Origin: Larix sibirica
Taxonomy: Eukaryota > Streptophyta > Pinopsida > Pinales > Pinaceae
Length of the DNA: 11,696 nt
NCBI GenBank assembly: GCA_004151065.3
Contig: NWUY0304793645.1
Location: 1-11,696 of the forward strand
Direction: 5' to 3'
The notes under the pieces were generated by a model. That model had not been told where the DNA came from. It was given only the letters and a program-made list of their open reading frames with translations, and searched no databases. The position numbers and the translations under genes are program-made. Below, piece by piece: positions 1 through 8,555 of this stretch (its first letter is position 1; every line of letters starts with the position of its first letter).

Positions 1-682
1 TTAGTTGATGCTTGTGTAGAGGGATCATCCCCTTCTACACTAATATCTTCATGGAATGGTTGTTTGTGAACATATTTTGTAAAAGAAGGGCACGTAAAGG
101 TGTTATGGATTCCTTAATCATAAAATTTATAGTTATGAAGAACTAACTACAAAATTATGAATTAATGTGATTACCTTGTTCTTCATGTTGCTCCTCCTCG
201 TGAAAAGATTTAAATGTATCTTTGTCATTTCCTTCATTGCTGGGACTAATAGAGTCATTCAAGGGCACATAAGGTGTAATCTTGCTTGCACTTGTTTGGA
301 TTTTCCTCTTCTTAGTCACTGTAGTGAAGAACGTTGGTAAACATATGCATAACATTGTCATACAATAAAAATAAGCATTATAGTGCATAAGGAAATACAT
401 TGTTCTATTTCTAAATATTAACCTTCTAAGATGCATCTTCATGTCATTCCCATTTTATCATTTTGGCGCGTTCTTTTTTAAAACTTCACAATCAAGTTTC
501 TTTGATGTCGTGTCATAATTTGCTTTCTCTATTTTTCTCAAATGGATTAGAGTATTGATCATCCATAGCCTATTATATTTTTATTAAAGTAGAAGATAAT
601 ATGTTCTAACAACCTAAATATCATAAAAATAATGTTCAATCACAAACAATAACTTACCTCCATGTTTGCACTTGTACAAATC
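1..682 (-). CDS. Candidate spliced gene fragment of unknown function, running off the left edge
   Basis: This is a hand-built exon model on the minus strand: exons 682-658, 318-175 and 112-1, with introns 657-319 (339 nt) and 174-113 (62 nt). The first exon follows a T-rich tract ending TTATGCAG and ends at a strong donor, GAG|GTAAGT. The second follows TTCTTCACTACAG and ends at AAG|GTAATC. The third follows GATTAAG. The phases agree at both junctions, so one frame stays open for 93 codons to the window edge. The peptide starts DLYKCKHG, continues through VTKKRKIQTSASK (a basic KKRK cluster that could be a nuclear signal) and a Ser/Asn/Glu-rich linker, and ends near DDPSTQAST. I recognise no domain. 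The unspliced reading is a 95-codon frame at 442-155 that stops inside the proposed second intron. Weak points are the 62-nt intron, short for a plant, the 25-nt first exon, and the unknown 5' end. It could be a host gene, a transposon gene or chance. Confidence 0.33.
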
Positions 683-1190
683 CTGCATAACGAAAAAAGA
701 ATTATCATCACTCACTTGATAACTTAAGGTACATAACTATAGAAAGTTATTTAAATTACTAATCAATCCAACAAGTTTCAGAAGTATAAGGGAAATGCAC
801 CATACAAAGTGTCGAACAACAATGCCAAAATAATAACTCTGCCATATATCATCAACAACATCTCTCTTTCTGTAGTAAGGATCATAAGGATCATCTTATA
901 TATTTCTCATAAGGATCATCTATAGGTTTGTTGTAGTAAACACACTACATACACATGCACAAGTTCCTACAATCTTATAAGATACAACAAACATGGGTAT
1001 ATATCAAGTATGCATGAACAATTCAATAGGAAAATTCTGACACAAGGCAAGTTGTAACCTTTTGGTATTGGCCAATGGAGACCACCATTAGTGACGCACT
1101 CATTATCATCTCACAAACCTATCATAGTACGTCCTACTACTATGGTTAGAACTTATCCTTTCCTTTGGGATACGTGACAATTCTACATAA
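683..1190. other. Non-coding stretch, nothing recognised apart from a short repeat
   Basis: No open frame of useful length or family motif is visible on either strand. If the minus-strand gene model on the left is right, this stretch would be intron or 5' flank. It contains the short clustered repeat at 876-918, annotated separately. Confidence 0.4.
876..918. repeat. Short repeat, three copies of TAAGGATCA
   Basis: TAAGGATCA occurs at 876-884, immediately again at 885-893, and a third time at 910-918. The second and third copies are both followed by TC. This looks like local slippage or a decayed minisatellite seed. No function is implied. Confidence 0.6.
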
Positions 1191-1525
1191 TCTAATGTGT
1201 ACAATCCAGATTCGGTCCTGTATTTCAAACATCAAAACATCCATAAACATACGGCAATGGGTATCATATCAATCCACAGAGGGAAACATATCTAATAGAT
1301 CAAAACACAGTCAATAGATCATGGGTATCCTTTAATCCAACAGTTGGGGATAACCAAATTCATGGTTACCCTGCTAACACCATGTCCATCCTTAAATTTT
1401 AACATATCAAGGTTTTTTGTTGGATCATTGGTCTTTTCCCTCTTATCTGGAATATTAACAAAATAACAATATAGTGAATAGTAAGCTAGTAAGATAAATC
1501 AAGAATCGGGGATCCATGATCTGAA
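1191..1525 (+). repeat. Dispersed direct repeat of about 335 bp, copy 1
   Basis: This segment begins TCTAATGTGTACA and ends near GATCCATGATCTGAA. It aligns base for base with 3631-3964 in the same orientation, with only small indels and roughly 80-85% identity by eye. The longest identical run is about 27 bases, beginning GGGAAACATATC near 1281. No coding frame is preserved between the copies. It is likely a decayed copy of a dispersed plant repeat. An LTR origin was considered, but no TG...CA ends, primer-binding site or polypurine tract was found. Confidence 0.85.
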
Positions 1526-2280
1526 ATATGCCCTCATGCTCTATAATGGCTATTGTTCAACTTCTCAAGCTCCTCATATTAATATCATCATCATAGATAC
1601 CTCCTTGAGCTTCTAATATTGTATGGTAAACTAATCATATTGTGAGAAAATTCATTTTTCTGTCACTCTACAGTCACCTTGCTAGTGCTTTAAGGGACAT
1701 GGAGACTGATATAACTTTATAGTTTGTATGCAAATATTCAACCATCATAACATACTCATAACCACTAGAAAAGGGTAATATGTTTTATTTGGTGATTCAC
1801 CTTATTTAATCAATGCTGCAGTTATGTTCACATAACTATGGAAGGATTGTTGCGGGAAGTATGATAATCATTCAGTTATTATGATAGGAAAAGTTGTGTG
1901 AGAACATTAGAACCTTCAAGTATTAATATTCAATATTTTGTAATTAACAAATTGTAACATATAAAATCAACCATGGAATAAACAGGGCATCGAATTAACC
2001 CCTAAAGAGTTGTAATATGAAGTCAACAGTTGAAAGGTGGGTTGAAATTTCAAAGTTCAAAGTTGATTTGTCATCTAATGTTTACAAAATAGGCCACAGT
2101 AGAGAGAAAGTGCTTTAAGTTCTAGAAACTATATTACAAACATAAAAATATAAACAAATCTACTATCTACTAAGATATCCTCTCGCCGTGAAAAAATTCT
2201 AATTTTTTCCCATGATCTAGAAACAATAAAACTAGGAATAAGTAGAAGTGGTTATGAAGCATGAACATGAGATATCTTAC
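1526..2280. other. Non-coding stretch, nothing recognised
   Basis: Frames are short on both strands and no motif was recognised. It sits between the two 335-bp repeat copies. If those were LTRs, this would be the start of an internal region, but no tRNA-complementary primer-binding site follows copy 1 at about 1526. Confidence 0.4.
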
Positions 2281-2301
2281 CTCCAATATCTTCATAAACA
2301 T
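2281..2301 (-). other. Possible short initiating exon
   Basis: On the minus strand, an ATG at 2301 opens seven codons (MFMKILE) that end exactly at a donor-like GAG|GTAAGA. A TGA lies six bases upstream in frame. Its phase (0) matches the 682-658 exon, so it could be the start of the left-end gene across an intron of about 1.6 kb. A second frame through the same donor reads ...LGDLTHVYEDIG but leaves a phase that hits a stop in the 682-658 exon. Either reading may be chance. Confidence 0.15.
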
Positions 2302-3630
2302 GAGTCAAATCACCAAGCACAAGTCCTAGGGCGACTGGCGGATGCTACCTACTGTCATTAGAGCCATAGGAAAGGAGTTTAGAAAGGTGTTGTGCTAGAG
2401 GAAGGAATGACTATGGACCCTGGTGATGAGGACTCTTACCCTATCAAAGGAGATGGTTCCATTACGTTTTAGATGCCTTCAAGTGATATTCTTGAGTTGC
2501 TAAGTGATATTCTATGTTATCACTTTAATTTCACTCATAAGCGATGTTTCAACAAAAAAATGTTGAAGCATCGCTAGTTGTCAGCAAGTACCATAATAAC
2601 ACTACCTCATGGCTACTAAATCACGTCAATAGGGCAGCAAGGACATTATAAATGAGAAATTTCATTCAACTATCACTATGTATCACACATGAAATTTGCA
2701 ATCGTTTTCCTTTGATAGCTAAGCAATTCCTGTGACTGTGTGAAATCCATTTTTTTAGCGCATTGAAGGCTCTTAGGCCCAGTTCAAACAACTCTATTAG
2801 GGAGCACAAAGTGATTTTGAGCCCCCAAATCATCAATGAGGAGTACTTTGTCTCCTCAAATATCCCCATCAAGCATTGGTATCCCATTTCAAACGAAGAA
2901 CATTTACATGTGAGCCAGTTATTCATTGGGGCTTAGAATTTGCCTATAAATGAAAGTCGTTGGGTAGCATTTGAAGAAGAGAAGAATTGAAAGGTTATGT
3001 TGGAGAAATGAGTTTGAATATCATAAATATCATTCTCTCATCTCCACCATTCATTTCCCTTGTGCTTTCTTGAGCTCCTTCCTCAAGGATACAACTATTC
3101 TTCATGAAGGAAAATGACCCATCCCAAGGAGAGTGTTGAATACCACTTGCTTCCAAATCACTCTTTCTATGTGATATTACATATTTTATGTTCTTCCATT
3201 TGAATAATATGAGTATTGTTGTCTCCCTCCACTATTTTGTGCTTAAATGGAATCCTTAGAATTAATCTTGTCGAATAATTGCATGCATGCTTCCTATCTA
3301 CTTATTTGTTTTAGACTACTCTTGTGCTAGTCTCACTACGTCTAACTCACAACATAGTTTAGAAAGGAGGCTTTCTTCACCGATGCAACGCAATCCCCAA
3401 ACTAAAGTAGCGAATCCATTGGGGAATAAATTCATGTAAATATTACTTCTTAGGTTCATGTCAATCTCACCTCTAATCATCACCACTAAGGAAGTTGGTA
3501 TGAAAATAAATGCTTGGATTGATGGTAATCATGGAAAAGATTTGGAATATTGGTTGTAGTTGGCATATATAGAGATTTCATTAACAGTTTCAAAACTTCA
3601 AATTTATCGTGTTATATGTGTACAGGCCAA
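2302..3630. other. Non-coding stretch between the two repeat copies, possibly with a decayed LTR-like promoter
   Basis: No protein family is recognised. The longest frame, 86 codons on the minus strand at 2926-2666, has no known motif and is within chance for this composition. A TATAAA at 2945-2950 is followed by a purine-rich GAAGAAGAGAAG at about 2972. That arrangement occurs in plant LTR promoters, but no LTR boundaries could be placed. A hairpin lies at 2540-2575. Confidence 0.3.
2540..2575. repeat. Near-perfect hairpin with 15-bp arms and a 6-base loop
   Basis: The left arm AGCGATGTTTCAACA (2540-2554) is complementary to the right arm TGTTGAAGCATCGCT (2561-2575) at 14 of 15 positions. 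The exception is T opposite G, a wobble pair in RNA. The loop is six A (2555-2560). Complementarity stops at the ends of the arms. It could be the collapsed core of a foldback or MITE element, or a small-RNA-like stem. The stem is shorter than a typical plant miRNA precursor. Confidence 0.7.
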
Positions 3631-3964
3631 TCTAATGTGTACAAGCCAAACTCAGTCATGTACTTCAAACATCAAAACCCCCATAAACATAAAAAAGTGG
3701 GTATAATTTCCATCCACTAAGGGAAACATATCTAATAGATCAAAACATAGCTAATAGATCATGGGTATCCTTTAAGCCAACAACTAGGGATAACCAAATT
3801 TAAGGTTACCCTTCTAACACTATGGCCATCCTTAAATTTTAACATATCAAGGGTTTGTGATGGATCATTGGTCTTTCTCTCTTATCTGGAATATTAAGAA
3901 AATAACAATATATTGAATAGTAAGCTAATAAGATAAGTCAAGAATCATGGATCCATGATCCGAA
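3631..3964 (+). repeat. Dispersed direct repeat of about 335 bp, copy 2
   Basis: This is the second copy of the segment at 1191-1525, same orientation, starting TCTAATGTGTACAAG and ending near GATCCATGATCCGAA. Similarity fades on both sides. The sequence just upstream holds a short partial duplication (TGTGTACAGGCCAA before TGTGTACAAGCCAA). The spacing of about 2.44 kb contains no recognisable retroelement coding sequence. Confidence 0.85.
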
Positions 3965-4073
3965 GTGCAATGCCAGTGAAGGAAGTAGTTGAGAGAGTCG
4001 AACAAATTTTGTATAATGGTGAAATGGTCTCAAAAGTACACCTAATATGGGGGCAAATGTCCCCCAATCATTT

Positions 4074-4265
4074 CCCCATATTTTCAACTCCTTCGTAATA
4101 AAAAAATCAAACAGGGGACCAAACGTACGAATGTGGTTTACTAACTCGATCTATGAAACCATCGATTCTTTCACCATATTTACAACTCCTCCTTTATAAA
4201 CAAATTGAACTGGACCAGATCATGGGTTTACTAACTTGATTGGTGAAACCATTTCAGGATGTGGA
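4074..4265 (+). repeat. Diverged tandem duplication, unit of about 95-100 bp
   Basis: Unit 1 (4074-4172) and unit 2 (about 4173-4265) share the same order of blocks: CCATATTT, CAACTCCT, a GGACCA block, GGTTTACTAACT (preceded by a variable base) and TGAAACCAT. Several small deletions make unit 2 shorter. GGACCAGAT occurs again at about 4263, so a third partial unit may follow. No coding frame is shared. Confidence 0.7.
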
Positions 4266-5090
4266 CCAGATGATGTAGGGAGTATGAGGGTTTTATTTAG
4301 TTAAAATCTTGCTAAGTTTGTGAATAGTGTTTCTTCTTTACAAAGTGGAATAGAGATAGTTCTCGTGACCACAGTAAAAATTTGGATAATATTCCACCCA
4401 TGCATTTTGATGGTTTCTACAGTGTTTACAAATGTTTTTACCCTGTCCTATATTTTTTTAAATTATAGAGCGTAGTTGATAGAAAAAATGGCCAATGACG
4501 AGCATTTTTCCCATCAAATTCCAACCCGTCAAGACCGAGATATCTATTCATGCCCCATTTTTCTTTTCAAAACATATTGATAAAAAAAGATTAAAAAATA
4601 CTCTCGCTAAATAGATTTCATAGACATTTCAGACCATACCTCGAGAAGATTGTCAAGAGTAGTATTGTTGGCTTCTATGCATGTAGTTGAGCTCAAGAAC
4701 TACAGATCCACCAAGACTCCTCTAGCTAAAGGCAGAAGAGAAGTATTAACCAGAGAATTGAACTTGGACTGAACTGAATAGAAAAACCTTCCAAATTAGT
4801 TGGCGGGTAAAAACAAATTATGGCAGGGAACTTGAAAAAAACTGAAATTTCCCATGTTTTAAGTTTCCAATAAAAATGAAAATGAAGAAAAATAATGCCC
4901 TATTTACCACTACTTTAAAATTTATTTACTTTGTTTATGGAATTATTTGTTTTTTTATAAAAGTACATATTTACTTTGATTTGTTATAATGTTTGATTCG
5001 TAAATTTAAATTAATGTTTGCTTGATAAATTTTAATTAATATATAAATTTAATTACTTTGTTTATTAAAGTAAAGTGTGTTGTCTTAAGG
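4266..5090. other. Non-coding, strongly AT-rich toward the end
   Basis: No gene is visible. From about 4850 to 5090 the sequence becomes almost entirely A and T, with an internal near-repeat: AAATTTATTTACTTTGTTTA at 4918 and AAATTTAATTACTTTGTTTA at 5045. Such DNA is common in plant intergenic spacers, introns and matrix-attachment-like regions. Nothing specific can be assigned. Confidence 0.4.
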
Positions 5091-5640
5091 AAGAACTAGT
5101 GGAACAGGTAGGTTGCCCGCTACCCTACTATCTGGATGATGTATCTTGTCGTTGAATCCTGGGGGATCACTTATGTCTCCTGGCGATCGGTCCAGTTTGG
5201 TCCTACTACCGAGATTCAAGTGATGAGAGAAGGCCCCTCAAGACCACACTGATCTAAAGTATAACGTTGTGCAAACCTTATTTACGTACATCTTGTGCCT
5301 AATACTCCTAGTGAAAACATAGTGGAGTTATTACAAGAACACACAGATTAGCTTTAACATGATCATTTTTATGAGATTTGATGCTTCCACGATACTAATG
5401 AAACATGAGCATTTTTTTGAGCTCTAGATGGATGTTGATGATGAGCGGAGGCTCTACTCAAAACACGTTGATCCTCACAAATTCTCAACACAGGGTTCTC
5501 AGTGGAAGTCCCCCAACATTAATGATAATGGAGATATAATCAAATAAGTGGCTAGTGGTTCCAAAAATATCGTTGATAATATACATCCACTAAAAAAACC
5601 CTATAGTATATGGATCCATAACAACCTTAATAGGGTCTAG
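5091..5640 (+). other. Less AT-rich patch with several short broken frames, possible decayed coding DNA
   Basis: Composition changes sharply at about 5090, from nearly pure AT to ordinary mixed sequence. On the plus strand, short protein-like stretches appear in different frames: one ending ...VMREGPSRPH with a stop at about 5248; one including VPNTPSENIVELLQEHTD, ending at a TAG at about 5350; and 5428-5547, starting MDVDDERRLYSKHVDP. After the TAA at 5545 that last frame stays open again to a TAG at 5638. No family is recognised, and frames this short are expected by chance. Confidence 0.2.
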
Positions 5641-6027
5641 AATCCACCAACTAAAAAAAATATGTTGTCATGGTAACAATTATTCCATTAGCAACCACCA
5701 AAAATGGAAACAACAACCCAACACCCTTGTCATTCCACACACTCACACCATCTCCATTTATTCTCCATCCATGTGTACGCTCACCAATTCTACACTAGGA
5801 ATAGATCAATCCTTTGACAATAAACCCCTCAACACCAATGACACGCCCATCACAAAAGAATTCTCGCATCCTTTCCTTAATCAACCTTATTGTTAGTTTT
5901 GTTTGTGTTAATCACAAATGCCTACCAATAGGGTTCCTCCATTCTACCTACCCCATGACTTGGTTCATTTTTACAAAAAACTCATTGCAGGCATCCACAA
6001 TATTTCACCTACAATAGAAATATAGCA

Positions 6028-6100
6028 CACCACCTTTTTGCAATCACAAAACACTCAACCCACTCTACATTAGCTCAACCTTGAGAAATTTTCCACATCA
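6028..6100 (+). repeat. Short dispersed direct repeat, copy 1
   Basis: This segment starts CACCACCTTTTTGCAA and ends TTTTCCACATCA. It aligns with 6880-6953, with one single-base indel and roughly three-quarters identity by eye. The complementary strands of the two copies also read similarly as peptide (WVECFVIAK here, WVDCLMFAK there), though this copy has a stop in that frame. It may be a relic of a shared coding segment or simply a DNA repeat. Confidence 0.55.
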
Positions 6101-6879
6101 CTTGTTCAAAAACTAGCCCAATAGAAGCACAGCCTATCTAAGTATCCCCTCAACCTTACCTTCCCGAATTGCAAATTTTCTTTTATGCCAATGAAGCCCA
6201 TTTAGCATTCGTCTTTATGTTTATATCAATGAGGTCTATCACCCAGAGCTATGTACTTTGGATACAATTAGTTTGTTTGGAAAAATTTATTGTGATAGAG
6301 GTCAACCTTGCATCATAACAACTCCACAACATTTGATATACTAACTCTAAGCACACTAGTTAATTTATGGCAATGTTTCCTTATTGTGCCACAATATACA
6401 ACTTTAATTACGACTAAATAGGAAGCATTATAATAGCTAGAATCAACCAACTCCTATATACAACCACATTGTCCCCTGTGATTAATCTAGATATGCAATA
6501 TTCTCAGTCAAACCAATACTAAATGAAGCAAATAATGTGACATATTCCTTGAATTAGGGCTCACTAAAAGTATTATCATATTAATCAACCTTTTCGTGTG
6601 GATCTCTCACCAATGTTCTTAACATATGGATCCTTAACTCCATACTTATGGAGAAATAGTTCAAAATTGTCAAAGAGTATTCCTTTATTTTTACGAGCAT
6701 CTTAAGTGGAACCTTCCTCTCTTGGAATGGTGCATATTCCCATTTTCTTTTAAGTATAAATTTTATAGGTGAAAGTCCTGAACCATGAAATACTATGGGG
6801 ATAAAGTTCCCATGTTTTGTTCCTTTTTTTGAAAAGCTTGTTTCTATCCACAAACTCAAGCCTACAAAGTGGCAACTAA

Positions 6880-6953
6880 CACCACATTTTTTGCAAACAT
6901 CAAACAATCAACCCACCCTACACTACTTCCACCTTCATAGATTTGCCACATAG
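6880..6953 (+). repeat. Short dispersed direct repeat, copy 2
   Basis: This is the second copy of 6028-6100, 852 bp downstream, starting CACCACATTTTTTGCAA. On the minus strand it overlaps the start of the frame at 6907-6581, for which no protein family is recognised. Confidence 0.55.
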
Positions 6954-7185
6954 CACCACCCATACAATTCATCCCTTGTTACCGTATTTCCCATGTTACA
7001 TACAACCAACTCAAGTGCTTGGTTGTGGATATGGTCCCTTGTTATGGGAAGGAGGGGCATTGGAATTTTTCATACTAGGGTTCTAAATTCCTTGAAATCT
7101 AACATTTTGAGGCAATGCCATTGTTGGCGTTAGTGTTTTTCTAGGTGATCATGGGATACTTGAGTTGATATATGAGTTGATATGG

Positions 7186-7269
7186 ATACTTAAGGATCCC
7201 AAGGACATAGGCAAAATGAGAATTATGTGTTTCAGTTTGGACTTGAATAGCACAAAAAATATATTATAT
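7186..7269 (+). repeat. 84-bp direct repeat, copy 1
   Basis: This segment starts ATACTTAAGGATCCC and ends ATATTATA. It matches 7766-7849 at about nine in ten positions with no indels. Weaker similarity reaches about 15 bp further upstream. A small internal duplication, GAGTTGATAT twice, sits just before it (7163-7182). The two copies are 580 bp apart. Confidence 0.85.
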
Positions 7270-7765
7270 TGGGGAGACGAGGCAAAATAAACAACCCCTC
7301 AATAGGAGGTTATGCTAAGAGAATTAAGAATCAAGGCTCAAACAAAGTTAATACCCATTAATTCCAGTTGCTCGAAGGAGAATTTTTTTTCCAACAAATG
7401 GAAGGAATAAGGGTTGGGAGGAAGAGTCATGTGAGAAGGTGAGAAAATAGAAGAAATTCCATTCTACACCCCTAAGGCACTTTGAATGATGGAATTTCAT
7501 GGGTGGCTTATGAGTAGCTACATAACCTAACATGACTTCCATTATATGGTGATATAAGCCAAGAGTTCTACTTTATTGGCATGGGGAACCCTTGGGGAAA
7601 CCTTATAGGAGATCGAATGCCTTGATGTGGGACATTGATATTCTCTTTGTTGAGGTTTTGAAGAGTTTAACAACTTAATTGTTGTTGTTACATGTGAACT
7701 TGGCCTATTTGAATGTTAGGGATATAGTTTGAGGTAAGGTTTGAGAAATTTCCATGGAGTTACAA
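7270..7765. other. Spacer between the 84-bp repeats, nothing recognised
   Basis: The longest frame here is 64 codons on the minus strand (7542-7348) and has no known motif. The stretch is G-rich over C on the + strand. If the flanking 84-bp copies are ends of one small element, this would be its interior, but no terminal or target-site features were found. Confidence 0.35.
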
Positions 7766-7849
7766 ATACTTGAGGATCCCAAGGACAGAGGCAAAATCAG
7801 AATTATGTGTTTCAATTTGTACTTGAATAGCACACAAAATATATTATAG
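7766..7849 (+). repeat. 84-bp direct repeat, copy 2
   Basis: This is the second copy of 7186-7269. The first copy continues GGGGAGACGAGGCAAA. A similar string, GGGAACATGAGGCAAG, appears about 66 bp past the end of this copy (about 7916). The two may therefore belong to a longer repeat, with an insertion at about 7850-7915 in this copy. Confidence 0.85.
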
Positions 7850-8333
7850 AATGGCATTTGTTGTTAAAAACAAGTTCACATTTACTAATATACGAAATAA
7901 TAAATCTAAATGCTTGGGAACATGAGGCAAGCTATTCCACTTCGACTATGAGATAATATGATAACATCAATGACTAAAAAAGAGTAAAGTATGTTCAAAT
8001 ATGACTAAGATAATAATAAAAAATTGGGAGCATTATGAATGCTTTGTTGTTTTTTAAGTGAACTTGTTTTTTGTTAGTTTTATTTTTATTAATTCAAATC
8101 GAGACTCTTTTTATAAATATTTGGGGAAAAATAGGATTCCTTTTTTTAAAATAAACTCATTAGTTGCGGTGAGTTCATCCACACAAAAGTTCAAATTTAC
8201 ATTTCTTAAGAAAAGTCAACCACCAGACAAGGAAGTAAAGTAAAATTAGGGAAAGTCGTATTTTGTGAAGCATAGTTCAATACTCTTCAAAGGGGGATTG
8301 GGAAATTATTGTTTACATAGCTCACATTGTTGC
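7850..8333. other. Non-coding stretch, nothing recognised
   Basis: The DNA is AT-rich with T- and A-runs. The only frame of note is 61 codons on the plus strand (8058-8243), low in complexity and without a motif. TTCATCCACAC at about 8174 recurs at about 8412, at the edge of the following tandem region. Confidence 0.35.
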
Positions 8334-8555
8334 AGATGAGATTTGTGAGTTTTGATATCAGTAGATTCATTGAGACTAGTGGTATTGCCAAAGGTCAATC
8401 TATTTCTAAAGGTTCATCCACACGGGTTCGTTGCAGATGTGATTCGTGGGTGTTGTTTGATTATTCGATCTAGCAGCGGACTCGTGGTTCACTACAAACG
8501 ATATTATTGAGTTTTGTTTGAAGATTCAATCTAGCAGTAGATTCGTGGATCATTC
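8334..8555 (+). repeat. Degenerate tandem repeat, period about 61 bp
   Basis: The clearest two units contain ATTCGATCTAGCAGCGGA (starting 8463) and ATTCAATCTAGCAGTAGA (starting 8524). Each is followed by a (G/T)TCGTGG(T/A)TCA(C/T)T block. An older unit at about 8334-8390 carries GCAGATGAGATTTGTGAG and ATATCAGTAGATTCAT. GCAGATGTGATTCGTGGG at about 8434 matches the start of that older unit. Repeats of this kind often lie in plant retroelement LTRs or satellites, but the family cannot be named. Confidence 0.65.

Larger units (their letters stand above)
5641..7185. other. Non-coding stretch with marked strand bias
   Basis: Most of 5640-7020 is C-rich and G-poor on the + strand: the 60 bases from 5701 contain 22 C and 3 G, and the 60 from 6901 contain 25 C and 3 G. 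A short block near 6240-6300 goes the other way. At about 7021 the bias reverses (22 G, 6 C in 60 bases). The frames at 5814-6017 (+) and 6907-6581 (-) have no recognised motif. The repeat pair at 6028 and 6880 lies inside. Confidence 0.4.

Noticed and set aside
2666-2926. 86-codon minus-strand frame starting MNNWLTCKCSS
   Set aside because: There is no family motif, splice context or homology cue. This length is expected by chance in DNA of this composition.
3004-3050. Imperfect foldback GGAGAAATGAG...CTCATCTCC
   Set aside because: Pairing is broken by many mismatches beyond the first five bases.
1191-3964. LTR retrotransposon bounded by the 335-bp repeats
   Set aside because: No TG...CA termini, target duplication, primer-binding site, polypurine tract or gag/pol remnant was found, so it is annotated only as a repeat pair.
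5641-5690. Small palindrome TTGTCATGGTAACAA
   Set aside because: Only four terminal bases pair, which is not significant.
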